A stretch of 59,863 bases of DNA from Fibrobacter sp. (GTDB taxonomy: Bacteria > Fibrobacterota > Fibrobacteria > Fibrobacterales > Fibrobacteraceae): the NCBI GenBank assembly GCA_017642335.1, contig JAGCPF010000048.1:1-59863 (forward strand), given 5' to 3'. Positions 1 through 8,581 of the stretch are shown one piece after another. How positions within the stretch are numbered: the stretch's first letter is position 1; every line of letters begins with the position of its first letter. Below the pieces are notes generated by a model. It was given only the letters and a program-made list of their open reading frames with translations. It made no database searches and was not told where the DNA came from. The position numbers and the translations under genes are program-made.

Positions 1-143
1 ATGTTTGACAAGTAGTGCCCGTTTACGGGCGGCCTAGTAAGGACCCTTGCAGGTGGCAGATTGACGTGCGTGCCCTTGCACGCCGCTAGTATTGTAGGGC
101 TACGCCCGTATATGAAGAACCGCCGGCTTCGCCGGCGGGTCCC
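1..143 (+). ncRNA. 3' part of a structured RNA of unknown family (candidate)
   Basis: The first 143 bases have no convincing open frame but hold several short perfect hairpins in a row: GCCCG/CGGGC near 17-30, GCGTGC/GCACGC near 70-86 and GGGC/GCCC near 98-108. They are followed at once by a strong intrinsic terminator. This arrangement looks like the 3' end of a non-coding RNA that starts outside the window. It lacks the conserved loop of 5S rRNA, the CCA end of tmRNA and the SRP loop sequence. The family is not recognised, and the strand is inferred only from the terminator. Confidence 0.3.
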
Positions 144-150
144 TTTTTTT
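120..150 (+). terminator. intrinsic terminator of the upstream RNA
   Basis: A perfect 8-bp stem CCGCCGGC/GCCGGCGG closes a TTC loop and is followed by GTCCC and then seven T residues. It probably ends the structured RNA that precedes it. Confidence 0.75.
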
Positions 151-166
151 GTGGCCGTAAAGGCAT

Positions 167-206
167 AAAAAAACACCCGCCAGAATTTCCCTGGCGAGTG
201 TTTTTG
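167..206. terminator. bidirectional terminator after ilvD
   Basis: The inverted repeat CACCCGCCAG/CTGGCGAGTG (one mismatch) has a run of A on its left and a run of T on its right, so it can stop transcription in both directions. It lies 30 bases past the ilvD stop codon, which is on the minus strand. Confidence 0.7.
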
Positions 207-236
207 AATTTCAGTTAGAAGCTTACTTCACACCGA

Positions 237-2096
237 TTACTTGATGCCAATCAAGCTGAGGTCGCGCACGGCACCCTTGTCTGCACTAGAAGCCATCGCA
301 GCGTATGCCTGCAGGGCCTTGGACACTACGCGGTCGCGGTGTTCCGGCTGCCATGCCTTGGCGCCGCGGGCTTCCATTTCCTTGCGGCGTGCGGCGAGTT
401 CGTCATCGGTGAGCTGCACGTTGATGCTGCGGTTCGGGATGTCGATTTCGATGACGTCGCCCGTGTGCACGAGGCCGATGTTACCCTTGTTGGCGGCTTC
501 CGGAGAAGCGTGGCCGATGGAGAGGCCGCTCGTACCGCCGGAGAAACGACCGTCAGTGAGGAGGGCGCAGGACTTGCCGAGGTGACGGCTCTTGAGGTAA
601 GAGGTCGGGTAGAGCATTTCCTGCATGCCGGGGCCACCCTTCGGGCCTTCGTAGCGGATAACAACCACGTCGCCAGCCTTCACCACGTTCGGGTCGAGAA
701 TGCCCTTCACGGCATCTTCCTGGCTTTCGAACACCACGGCGGGGCCGGTGAACTTGAAGATGGATTCGTCGACGCCGGCAGTCTTCACGATGCAGCCGTC
801 CACGGCGAGGTTACCGTAAAGAACAGCGAGGCCGCCGTCCTTGGTGTAGGCGTGTTCGCCATCGCGGATTGCGCCCGTGGCACGGTCGAGGTCGTGGTCG
901 GGGTACATGAAGTTCTGCGAGAAGGCGACCAGGTTGTACTTGCGGCCCGGGCCTGCAAGGTAGCGCTGCTTGGCTTCGGCGGTCGGGTTACGCTTGAGGT
1001 CGTTCACTTCGAGGGCTTCGCCCATCGTAGCGGCGTGAACGGTCTTTGCATTCTTGTGGATGAGGCCCATGCGGTCGAGTTCGCCCATGATGCCCATGAT
1101 GCCACCGGCGCGGTTCACGTTTTCGATGTGGATGTTGTGAACGGTCGGAGCCACCTTGCAGATGCACGGCGTGTTGCGGGAAAGGCGGTCGATGTCCTTC
1201 ATGGTGAAATCGACGCCCGCTTCCTGGGCCACGGCCAGCAAGTGGAGCACTGTGTTGGAGGAACCGCCCATGGCAATGTCGAGGCGCATGGCGTTTTCGA
1301 AGGCGTCCTTCGTGGCAATGCTGCGGGGGAGGATGCTTTCGTCGTTCAAATCGTAATACTGGTGGCAGAGTTCCACGATGCGCTTACCGGCAGCTTCGAA
1401 CAGCTTCTTGCGTTCGGCGTGGGTGGCGACGATGGTGCCGTTGCCGGGCAGGCTGAGGCCCAGGGCTTCGGTCAGGGAGTTCATGGAGTTCGCGGTGAAC
1501 ATGCCGGAGCAGGAACCGCAAGTGGGGCAGGAGTTCGCTTCGATGGCGGCCACTTCTTCGTCGCTGATGGTGCTGTCGGCAGAATCAATCATGGCGTCAA
1601 TCAGGTCGAGGGCGCGGTCCTTGCCGTCCTTCGTGGTCACGTGGCCAGCTTCCATCGGGCCGCCAGAAACGAAGATGGCGGGGATGTTGAGGCGCATGGC
1701 GGCCATGAGCATACCCGGAGTCACCTTGTCGCAGTTGGAGATGCAAACCAGGGCGTCGGCGCGGTGGGCGTTGGCCATGTATTCGGTGGAGTCGGCAATC
1801 AGGTCGCGGCTCGGAAGGCTGTAGAGCATGCCGTCGTGACCCATAGCGATACCGTCGTCCACGGCGATGGTGTTCATTTCCTTGGCGACACCCCCGGCAG
1901 CTTCGATAGCGCGGGCGACCACCTGGCCCAAGTCCTTCAGGTGAACATGTCCTGGAACAAACTGGGTATAGCTGTTCACCACGCAAATCACGGGCTTGCC
2001 AAAGTCTTCCACCTTGGTTCCAGTTGCGTGCCACAGGGCGCGTGCACCGGCCATTTCACGGCCTTCCATAGTCTTGAGCGATCGAAGTTTCGGCAT
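237..2096 (-). CDS. ilvD: dihydroxy-acid dehydratase
   Basis: IlvD removes water from 2,3-dihydroxy-3-methylbutanoate or -pentanoate to give the 2-keto acids for valine, leucine and isoleucine, in the cytoplasm, using an iron-sulfur cluster. The 619-residue length is normal for the family. Visible signatures are the [12 protein letters not shown] block (Cys118, Cys122), the [16 protein letters not shown] block (Cys190, 193, 196) and the late [14 protein letters not shown] block. The ATG follows an AGAGGA-like Shine-Dalgarno sequence. The gene stands alone on its strand and is divergent from the InlB-repeat gene. A TATATTTC box lies 63 bases upstream. The identification is secure. Confidence 0.97.
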   Translation of the reverse strand: MPKLRSLKTMEGREMAGARALWHATGTKVEDFGKPVICVVNSYTQFVPGHVHLKDLGQVVARAIEAAGGVAKEMNTIAVDDGIAMGHDGMLYSLPSRDLIADSTEYMANAHRADALVCISNCDKVTPGMLMAAMRLNIPAIFVSGGPMEAGHVTTKDGKDRALDLIDAMIDSADSTISDEEVAAIEANSCPTCGSCSGMFTANSMNSLTEALGLSLPGNGTIVATHAERKKLFEAAGKRIVELCHQYYDLNDESILPRSIATKDAFENAMRLDIAMGGSSNTVLHLLAVAQEAGVDFTMKDIDRLSRNTPCICKVAPTVHNIHIENVNRAGGIMGIMGELDRMGLIHKNAKTVHAATMGEALEVNDLKRNPTAEAKQRYLAGPGRKYNLVAFSQNFMYPDHDLDRATGAIRDGEHAYTKDGGLAVLYGNLAVDGCIVKTAGVDESIFKFTGPAVVFESQEDAVKGILDPNVVKAGDVVVIRYEGPKGGPGMQEMLYPTSYLKSRHLGKSCALLTDGRFSGGTSGLSIGHASPEAANKGNIGLVHTGDVIEIDIPNRSINVQLTDDELAARRKEMEARGAKAWQPEHRDRVVSKALQAYAAMASSADKGAVRDLSLIGIK

Positions 2097-2158
2097 TTTT
2101 TATCCTCTTTTTTGTGTGGCAAAGCCGGAAAAATGGGGCTTGCCCGTTATTCTAAGTT

Positions 2159-2166
2159 GAAATATA
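2159..2166 (-). promoter_or_regulatory. -10-like box of ilvD
   Basis: On the minus strand this reads TATATTTC preceded by TTTTTTTGC. The same context precedes mdh (24976) and, with one change, the terminal gdhA gene (59526). No clear -35 element is visible. The leader would be about 55 nt long. Confidence 0.4.
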
Positions 2167-2253
2167 GCAAAAAAAGGACAGTAGGCTTTTGTGGCGGCGG
2201 TCACGTAATACGTGGGGTGAGGGGTGATACGTTTCACAACATGTAAACAATGT

Positions 2254-2282
2254 TTGCGTTTATTTTCTTACTATACTATATT
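2254..2282 (+). promoter_or_regulatory. promoter of the InlB-repeat/PqqD cassette operon
   Basis: TTGCGT and TATATT are separated by 17 bases, which fits a vegetative sigma factor. The predicted start leaves a leader of about 45 nt before the ATG at 2333. It is the only good promoter seen ahead of the run of genes that extends to 10769. Confidence 0.5.
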
Positions 2283-2332
2283 TTTGAATAAATTGAATAT
2301 TTTGTTGTTACTAACCCCCCAAGGAGAAAATT

Positions 2333-5300
2333 ATGAGAATTTTAAAAAAATTGCATTTCTTTCTTTTTGTGGTCTGCCTTTTTGGAATAGGGCAGGCATT
2401 TGCGGCATGGGATGGAACTTCGAAAACGCAGCCAGTAAAAGAGGGTGATTATTATATCATCAATACCGAGGCGGAACTCGCTTGGTATGCTGCTAATTAT
2501 AGTAATTGGAATGCAAGGCTGAATGCCAACCTGGATTTGGGGGGGCATCTCTGGATCCCGATTGCGCCGGGACAGGGTAATGCCAGATACGCTAAAATTT
2601 TCGATGGTAATGGCCATGTAATCAAGAACCTGTATATCAACGGAACGGAACTTGCTCAAATAGATAAAAATTATGCCCAAAATTTAGGCTTTGTAGGCAC
2701 TCTTGGTGGCGGAACGATCAAGAACTTGATTCTTGAAAATGTCGATATTCAGGCATCGACTAATGCTGGTGATATTTTAGGAAGAGACGATAGCCAAATT
2801 TCTGTGGGTGCTTTTGTCGGTTGGATGGCGGACAAAGTGACAAAAAATGTTGTTGAAAATTGCGTGGTGGCGTCTGGAACAATCAGGACAACGGGTAACG
2901 GCCAAGGTGTCGGAGGTATTGTCGGTAATGCAAAAGTTGGTACAATAACCAACTGCATGAGCCTCGTGGAAATCCATACAAGTGGTAGTCAAGCCTATAT
3001 CGGGGGGATTATCGGTATCACTAAGACGGACGTCACGGTTGCATCCTGTGTGTATGCCGGTCCTGGTCTTGTAAATACGGGCTCGAATGGTGCCGTAGGT
3101 GGAATAACCGGAAACGTGTATTCCGGTAAAATGACTGCTACGGACGATTATTATGAAGGTGAAAATTATTATCAAGATAGTGCCGTTGGTGGTGTTGGCA
3201 AGAGTTGTGGCAAAAACTGTACGGTGCATACAGAATCTGTTGAACAGGTTTCTGAAAGTAATCAGGAAGAAGTCGTTTGTGTTTTGAATGGAATAGATTC
3301 GACAACCGGTGCTTGTAAAACGGAACCGTGGTCTTTAGGCGAAACGGGTCTCTCGCTTAATGGGTATGGTATCGATGGTTACAAGATTGTCTTTGATGCG
3401 AACGGAGGTGCCTTTGCCAATGGAAAGGCTGATAAGGACAAGTTCCTTCAGGCTGGAATGGCGATTACTGCTGATGAAGTTGGCGTGCCGTCTCGTGAAA
3501 ATCATAATTTCGTTGGTTGGGCAATGACTCGCGATGCTACCGCACCGGCAGCCGATCTCGGGACCGTTTCTCAAACCGATACGGTTTTCGCTGTCTGGGC
3601 TCCGGTTTATACAGTGACTTTCGATGTTGCTCCGGGTGTTTTCCCTGAATCTGGCGAAAGTGTAAAGACAAAGCAGGTTGCTCAAGGTGATTTGATTACT
3701 GTCGAGGGGCTTGGAACCTTGCCGACATCCCGTTGCAAGACGTATGTATCGGGGACGGAAGGCGAATGCGCAACATACTCCTACTTTACCGGTTGGGCTT
3801 TGACTGAAGGGGGGGACACTGTTTCTCTAGATACTGTGGCCGCATCTGACGAACTTGTCCTGTATGCCGCATGGACTGATGTGGAAACCTATACGGTGAC
3901 TTATAATGCCAATCAACATGGTCGGACAACTGTGGATTATGTCCGCGTAGGTGCCGGCGATACGGTTACTGCTCCGACGGATCCGATTGCAGATAGTGGT
4001 TATAAATTTGATGGATGGTTTACGGATGCAGAAGGCGAGAATCCTTATCAGTTTGCTGCGCAAATTCACGAGAGCATTATCCTGTATGCAAAATGGGCTC
4101 TCGATACGTTCACGGTGACTTACGAAATGAATGGTGTGTCGAATGCGGGCGAAAATCCTGTTTTCTATACCATTGAAACGCCGACATTCGCCTTGACTGC
4201 TCCGGCCGATGTTGAAGGCTATGTGTTCGAGGGCTGGTTCTACGATGCCAATTTCACCAACCCGGCTTCCCAGGTGATTCAGGGGACGACTGGCGACAAG
4301 ACGTTCTATGCCAAGTGGACCAAGACAACATATAGGATTATGTATCTGGCGGACAACAATTCCCAGGGTGCCGTTACGGACCAGTTTAAGGAACATGGAA
4401 CACCCATTACGCTTGAATCTGCCGGCCATTTCAACCGTAAGGGATATCCTCAAGTTGGTTGGGCAACTGATACGAACGGAGTAATGGTATATGAATTTAG
4501 TGCAAGCTATGAAGAAAATGCGGCTCTGACGCTTTATCCTGCATGGGGTGCTCCAATCGTATACACGATTACCTATGTGTGCGATGGCTGTACTGACAAT
4601 ACTGGTAATAAGACTAGTTATACTGTTGAAACAGCAACCTTTAGTGTAAAATCCAAAGGCGTTACGCCTCCAGAGGGATATAAAATGGCGGGGTGGTACT
4701 CGGCTACGGATTATAAGACTAAAGTTGAACAAATCAAAAAGGGTTCCGTTGGTGATATGACGTTATATGCCAAGTTGAACAAGATTTACCATATTACATA
4801 TGTTTTGAACGGATCTGCCAATGATTATAATCCAGACGATTATACGGTTGATGATGGTTTTACTCTGAACGACCCGGCTCCTGTTGAAGGCTTCACCTTT
4901 GGTGGCTGGTTCACTAACGCTGAATTCGAAGGCGATTCTGTAACGGAAATTGTGACGGGCTCTACGGGTGATATAACCCTTTACGCCAAGTGGATTCCGG
5001 ACGAACCGGTGGTGACCCAGTATGGTGGAATCACTGTGACGACATATTCTGACGGAACGGCGTCTGCCGAGATTGACGATACGTCGTTTGAAACGGTTGA
5101 AATCACCACGGATGTCGTTGTGAACTCCATCTCGTTCAGCCGTGTGTTCTCCAATGGCAAGATGTCTACCGTGATGTTCCCGTTCTCCATCGACACGAGC
5201 GAGGTTGCTGGTGGTAAGTTCTATGAGTTGGTGGAGTTCAGCAACGAGGGATCGCGCTGGACTGCAACTGCCCAGGAACCGGAAGCGGGTACGATTGTTG

Positions 5301-5833
5301 CGAACAAGCCCTATCTGCTTATGCCGACGGCCAATGGCACCCTTTCCTTCAACTTGAAGGATCCGGTAACGTTCAATACGAGCAATATGCAGCCAACGGT
5401 CATCGGCAATTGGGAATTCAAGGGTACCTACTCCTACCACAGGTTCACGACGGATGATCCGGAATTTGGACGTGCATATGGTTTCGCCGCCGCCGCGAGC
5501 AATGGTATCGAGGTCGGCCAGTTCGTGAAGGCCGGTTCTGGGGCTTGGCTGCGTCCGATGAGGGCTTACCTGGTGAACAATTCCGGCAAGTCTGGAGGAC
5601 TTACGAGGTCTGCGTCCGCCAGGCGCGTGATGGATGTGTCCGAGCTGCCCGAAACGATTGACTTGACTCTCAAGGACAATCACGGCAATGTTGTCGGCAC
5701 GGGTACGCTCAATACCAGGACCGGTGAATTCAAGGCTAATAGCTGGTTTGACTTGAGGGGTCGCCGCCTCAACGGCAAGCCGACCACGAAGGGCACCTAC
5801 TACAATAACGGCAGAAAGGTGATTATCAAGTAA
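2333..5833 (+). CDS. secreted InlB-repeat (Flg_new) surface protein
   Basis: The protein has 1166 residues and starts with a signal peptide (about 1-23, cleaved after an AFA motif). A following region of about 250 residues has repeated Gly-rich GTIKNL/GGIVGNA-type segments like GLUG-type beta-helix repeats. From about residue 350 to 885 there are seven InlB B-type (Listeria-Bacteroides) repeats, recognisable by GYxFxGWFxDA and LYAKW-type blocks. The last about 30 residues contain FDLRGRRLNGKP and end NNGRKVIIK, like the sorting tail of the type IX secretion system. The start has a clear AAGGAG site. Only one base separates its stop from the next start, so it is probably co-transcribed with the cassette that follows. 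It may be an adhesin or the cassette's client; no enzyme motif is seen. Confidence 0.8.
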   Translation: MRILKKLHFFLFVVCLFGIGQAFAAWDGTSKTQPVKEGDYYIINTEAELAWYAANYSNWNARLNANLDLGGHLWIPIAPGQGNARYAKIFDGNGHVIKNLYINGTELAQIDKNYAQNLGFVGTLGGGTIKNLILENVDIQASTNAGDILGRDDSQISVGAFVGWMADKVTKNVVENCVVASGTIRTTGNGQGVGGIVGNAKVGTITNCMSLVEIHTSGSQAYIGGIIGITKTDVTVASCVYAGPGLVNTGSNGAVGGITGNVYSGKMTATDDYYEGENYYQDSAVGGVGKSCGKNCTVHTESVEQVSESNQEEVVCVLNGIDSTTGACKTEPWSLGETGLSLNGYGIDGYKIVFDANGGAFANGKADKDKFLQAGMAITADEVGVPSRENHNFVGWAMTRDATAPAADLGTVSQTDTVFAVWAPVYTVTFDVAPGVFPESGESVKTKQVAQGDLITVEGLGTLPTSRCKTYVSGTEGECATYSYFTGWALTEGGDTVSLDTVAASDELVLYAAWTDVETYTVTYNANQHGRTTVDYVRVGAGDTVTAPTDPIADSGYKFDGWFTDAEGENPYQFAAQIHESIILYAKWALDTFTVTYEMNGVSNAGENPVFYTIETPTFALTAPADVEGYVFEGWFYDANFTNPASQVIQGTTGDKTFYAKWTKTTYRIMYLADNNSQGAVTDQFKEHGTPITLESAGHFNRKGYPQVGWATDTNGVMVYEFSASYEENAALTLYPAWGAPIVYTITYVCDGCTDNTGNKTSYTVETATFSVKSKGVTPPEGYKMAGWYSATDYKTKVEQIKKGSVGDMTLYAKLNKIYHITYVLNGSANDYNPDDYTVDDGFTLNDPAPVEGFTFGGWFTNAEFEGDSVTEIVTGSTGDITLYAKWIPDEPVVTQYGGITVTTYSDGTASAEIDDTSFETVEITTDVVVNSISFSRVFSNGKMSTVMFPFSIDTSEVAGGKFYELVEFSNEGSRWTATAQEPEAGTIVANKPYLLMPTANGTLSFNLKDPVTFNTSNMQPTVIGNWEFKGTYSYHRFTTDDPEFGRAYGFAAAASNGIEVGQFVKAGSGAWLRPMRAYLVNNSGKSGGLTRSASARRVMDVSELPETIDLTLKDNHGNVVGTGTLNTRTGEFKANSWFDLRGRRLNGKPTTKGTYYNNGRKVIIK

Positions 5834-5834
5834 A

Positions 5835-6959
5835 TTGACTTCAATCCAAGAAAAATTCTTTGCACTTTTACGGATAGCCTTAAGCTCCTCTGACGAGGGG
5901 CTTTCCGTTTTTCCGGTGTGTGGCGAAGAGGATTGGCTTGAACTGCAAGATATTGCGACAAAGCAAGGCCTTTTGGGCGTTGCCTTCGCAGGAATTTCTC
6001 GCATGCCTGCCGAAAAGCGTCCTCCGTTAGGCTTGTTGCATCAGTGGGCGGGCGAGGCGGAACTTATCCGGGGCCACAATGCGTTGCTGAACCGCGAGGC
6101 GGCACGCTTGACGGATGTTTTCGTTGCTCAGGGGCGAAAGACCGCGATTCTCAAGGGGCCGGCCAATGCTCGGCTCTATCCCGACCCGTACAATCGCCAG
6201 GGCGGGGACATCGATATCTGGGTTTCAGGTGGACGTGAAAGTGTAGTCCGCATGTTGGATGATTTCGGGATGCCGTACGATAAGGAACTGGGACTTTTCG
6301 AATCGGGACATCACCTTCATTTGAAAAATGGTTCGCACGGCCTGGATGTCGAGATCCATTTTAAACCCTCGTCCGGGATCATTAATCCATTTGCAAACCG
6401 GCGACTGCAATGTTATCTGGACGGCGAAATAGCGAAATCGGTTTTAGCCCCCGAAGGTTTCTATGTCCCTCCAACAACATTTGCTCTCGTGATGCAACTG
6501 GCTCACATCCAGAGGCATTTTTGGGGTAGAGGAATTGGCTTGCGGCAATTGACGGATTACTTTGTGCTTTTGCAGCATTCAACGCAAGAAGAACGTGGCG
6601 AAGTTGCTGTCCGATTGGGACGGCTGGGGCTTGCTCGTACTTGTGGGGCGCTGATGTGGTTGCTGGGCCATGTGTTTGGGCTGGATTCAAGCAGGATGCT
6701 GTGCAAGCCGGACAAGTGGCGCGGTAAGTGGATGCTTAACGATGTAATCTCGGGCGGAAATTTCGGATTTCATTCAGCTAGGGAACAATCGCGGCTGCTT
6801 CTCCGGCGCATTCGGAAAAGGTGGCGGTCTATCCAACTTTTTGCGTTTGATCCGCTTGAGGCCTTTTGGAATGAATTCTATTATTGCATTTGGATTTTTA
6901 GGTCGTTGCCTTTGCGCATAAAGTTGCGAAGGCTGTCGCTGAAGGGTTTGCGCCGATGA
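5835..6959 (+). CDS. nucleotidyltransferase family protein (NTP_transf_5-like)
   Basis: This 374-residue protein carries the nucleotidyltransferase signature GGDIDIWV at about residues 122-129, whose two aspartates would bind metal, preceded by AILKGPANARLYPDP. This matches the uncharacterised nucleotidyltransferase family often found beside peptide-modification genes; the paeninodin lasso-peptide cluster is a known example. The chosen start is TTG, one base after the previous stop, and has no good Shine-Dalgarno sequence, so translational coupling is likely. Its end overlaps the next ATG by 4 bases. The target (peptide, lipid or protein) cannot be told from the sequence. Confidence 0.75.
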   Translation: MTSIQEKFFALLRIALSSSDEGLSVFPVCGEEDWLELQDIATKQGLLGVAFAGISRMPAEKRPPLGLLHQWAGEAELIRGHNALLNREAARLTDVFVAQGRKTAILKGPANARLYPDPYNRQGGDIDIWVSGGRESVVRMLDDFGMPYDKELGLFESGHHLHLKNGSHGLDVEIHFKPSSGIINPFANRRLQCYLDGEIAKSVLAPEGFYVPPTTFALVMQLAHIQRHFWGRGIGLRQLTDYFVLLQHSTQEERGEVAVRLGRLGLARTCGALMWLLGHVFGLDSSRMLCKPDKWRGKWMLNDVISGGNFGFHSAREQSRLLLRRIRKRWRSIQLFAFDPLEAFWNEFYYCIWIFRSLPLRIKLRRLSLKGLRR

Positions 6960-7888
6960 ATTCTCGTGTTTACATGGTCGCTGGACATCGTTTTGCAGTG
7001 GTGTCGAACCTGCCGGATACGGCAGGCCTGGACCTGTTCGCGTTGATGGATAATTACGAACCCTTTGCCGAACGCTCTGCGGACGGTAATGCGCCGGAAA
7101 GTCCTTTGTTTACCCTCGCCGTTGAGAGTTCTGTGGCCCTGCCGGGTTTTATTGAAGAGACCCGGCAAGAGGACGAGGGGCAGGAAATCCTTTGCGGACA
7201 CGACGATGCCGGTTCTTCCATGTTCAATTTCCGATTGCGCGGTGCGGACATGGGAACGCTCCTCTGTTTGCCTGGATATGCGCAGGCTCGCTTGGTCGTG
7301 CCCGACATTTTGAACCTGAATTCCGTGAAGTTTGCCGTGAACAATTCTTTGATGGTGCTATACGCTCTTGCGACGGCCAGGCTTGGGACGGCGCTTTTCC
7401 ATTCGGCGACGGTCGATTACCATGGAAAAGGTTATATGTTCCTCGGCAAGAGCGGCACGGGCAAGAGCACGCATGCGCGGCTTTGGTTGCGCTACAACGA
7501 GGGCTCGACTTTGCTCAACGACGATAATCCCGTGGTGCGCTTTTTCGCGCCGGAATCCCCGGAGAACGTGGCGCGCGCTGTGGTTTACGGTTCCCCTTGG
7601 AGCGGAAAGACCCCGTGTTACAAGAACGAGTGCCTGCCTTTGGGCGGAATTGTGCTCCTTTCACAAGCCCCGTTCAACAAGATCGAACGCCTGCGTGGAG
7701 TCAAGGCCTATGCGGCCCTGGTCCCCAGTATTTCGGGCAAACGTTGGGAACGCTTGATTGCCGACGGGCTGCACTATACCGAAAACGCCTTGGCCTCGAA
7801 TGTTCCCGTGTGGTCCTTGGAATGTTTGCCGGACGAAGGTGCGGCGCGGCTTTGCCGTGAAACGATTGTGGACGGGTTCGATGGCTAG
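6956..7888 (+). CDS. HprK-like serine kinase
   Basis: The 310-residue protein resembles the C-terminal kinase half of HPr kinase/phosphorylase. It has a P-loop GKSGTGKSTHARLW at about residues 163-176, a downstream NDDNPVV block and GSPWSGKTPCYKN. Kinases of this type phosphorylate lasso-peptide precursors in some clusters. No HPr gene or N-terminal HprK domain is present, so a role in carbon regulation is unlikely. It overlaps the preceding gene by 4 bases and the following one by 8, typical of a tightly coupled operon. The substrate is unknown. Confidence 0.75.
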   Translation: MNSRVYMVAGHRFAVVSNLPDTAGLDLFALMDNYEPFAERSADGNAPESPLFTLAVESSVALPGFIEETRQEDEGQEILCGHDDAGSSMFNFRLRGADMGTLLCLPGYAQARLVVPDILNLNSVKFAVNNSLMVLYALATARLGTALFHSATVDYHGKGYMFLGKSGTGKSTHARLWLRYNEGSTLLNDDNPVVRFFAPESPENVARAVVYGSPWSGKTPCYKNECLPLGGIVLLSQAPFNKIERLRGVKAYAALVPSISGKRWERLIADGLHYTENALASNVPVWSLECLPDEGAARLCRETIVDGFDG

Positions 7889-8315
7889 CGATGAAAGCAT
7901 AATGCAGGAGGCCATCCGCCTGGTGGGCGAGGGCATTTCCGTCACGTTCCCGGTGAACGGCCGGAGCATGCTTCCCTTTATCGTGGGCGGCGAAGACAGC
8001 GTCGTGCTCGAGAAACCCGAGACCTTGAAAGTGGGCGATGTCGTTCTTGCGCAGGTCGAAGGCGGTCGGTATGTCGTTCACCGCATTGTTTGCCTCGATG
8101 GCGATGCCGTGACCCTGATGGGGGACGGAAATTTGGCGGGTCGGGAACATTGCCTGCTTGCGGATGTCCGGGCCCGCGCAACTCATGTGGTGGGGAAGGG
8201 CGGAAAAAGGCGCTCTTTGGACTCTTTGGGCAGTCGACTGGCTGCAAAAATCTGGTACGCGGTGTTACCTTTTAGGAGGTGGCTCCTGGCAATTTATAGA
8301 AGGATTCCGATATGA
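7881..8315 (+). CDS. S24/S26-family peptidase, Ser-His type
   Basis: The start ATG at 7881 overlaps the kinase stop by 8 bases and gives a 144-residue protein. GRSMLPFI holds the expected nucleophilic serine, followed by VGDVVLAQ. The next block is YVVHRIV and then LMGDGN. In classical bacterial signal peptidase I the general base is a lysine; a histidine here matches the SipW/Sec11 type. There is no N-terminal membrane anchor. Only a C-terminal hydrophobic/basic stretch (KIWYAVLPFRRWLLAIYRR) could hold it at the membrane. It probably trims a precursor handled by the cassette. It overlaps the next gene by 4 bases. Confidence 0.75.
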   Translation: MASDESIMQEAIRLVGEGISVTFPVNGRSMLPFIVGGEDSVVLEKPETLKVGDVVLAQVEGGRYVVHRIVCLDGDAVTLMGDGNLAGREHCLLADVRARATHVVGKGGKRRSLDSLGSRLAAKIWYAVLPFRRWLLAIYRRIPI

Positions 8316-8581
8316 AATTGAAAAAAGGCTTTGTTTTGCGTGACGTGTGTGGCGAAAAGGTGATTATGGGCGAAGGCATCGGTGCCCTGGATTTTGGCCG
8401 TCTGCTTTGCCTGAACGAAACCGCCGCCTGGCTGTGGGAAAAGGCGGAATCGCTAGGTGAATTTACCATAGAAGCCCTTGCCGAGGCGCTTTGTAACGAA
8501 TACGAAGTGGACCTGGAACGCGCAAAAGCGGATGTGTCGGCGATTGTCGGCGAATGGCAGAAGGTTAAAGTAGTCGAATGA
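8312..8581 (+). CDS. PqqD-like peptide-binding protein
   Basis: At 89 residues this is the size of PqqD and the stand-alone RiPP recognition elements. The central LDFGRLLCLNETAAWLWE and the later EALCNEYEVDLERAKADV blocks match the PqqD fold (small beta sheet plus helices). In known systems such proteins bind the leader of a precursor peptide and present it to modifying enzymes. Here it overlaps the peptidase gene upstream and the exporter downstream by 4 bases each. No radical SAM, cyclase or precursor peptide gene was seen nearby, which is unusual. Confidence 0.8.
   Translation: MKLKKGFVLRDVCGEKVIMGEGIGALDFGRLLCLNETAAWLWEKAESLGEFTIEALAEALCNEYEVDLERAKADVSAIVGEWQKVKVVE

Noticed and set aside
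1..150. 5S rRNA 3' end
   Set aside because: A loose likeness near TAGTATTGTAGGG was seen, but the conserved central loop and a matching 5' helix strand are missing.
339..2246. 635-codon open frame antisense to ilvD
   Set aside because: It is a shadow produced by codon bias in ilvD; the His/Val/Gly-rich translation matches no family.
2224..2448. small precursor peptide gene ahead of the PqqD cassette
   Set aside because: The frame overlaps the promoter and the start of the InlB-repeat gene and has no ribosome site of its own.
6956..7888. true HPr kinase/phosphorylase of carbon regulation
   Set aside because: The N-terminal HprK domain and an HPr gene are missing, and the context is a peptide-maturation-like cassette.
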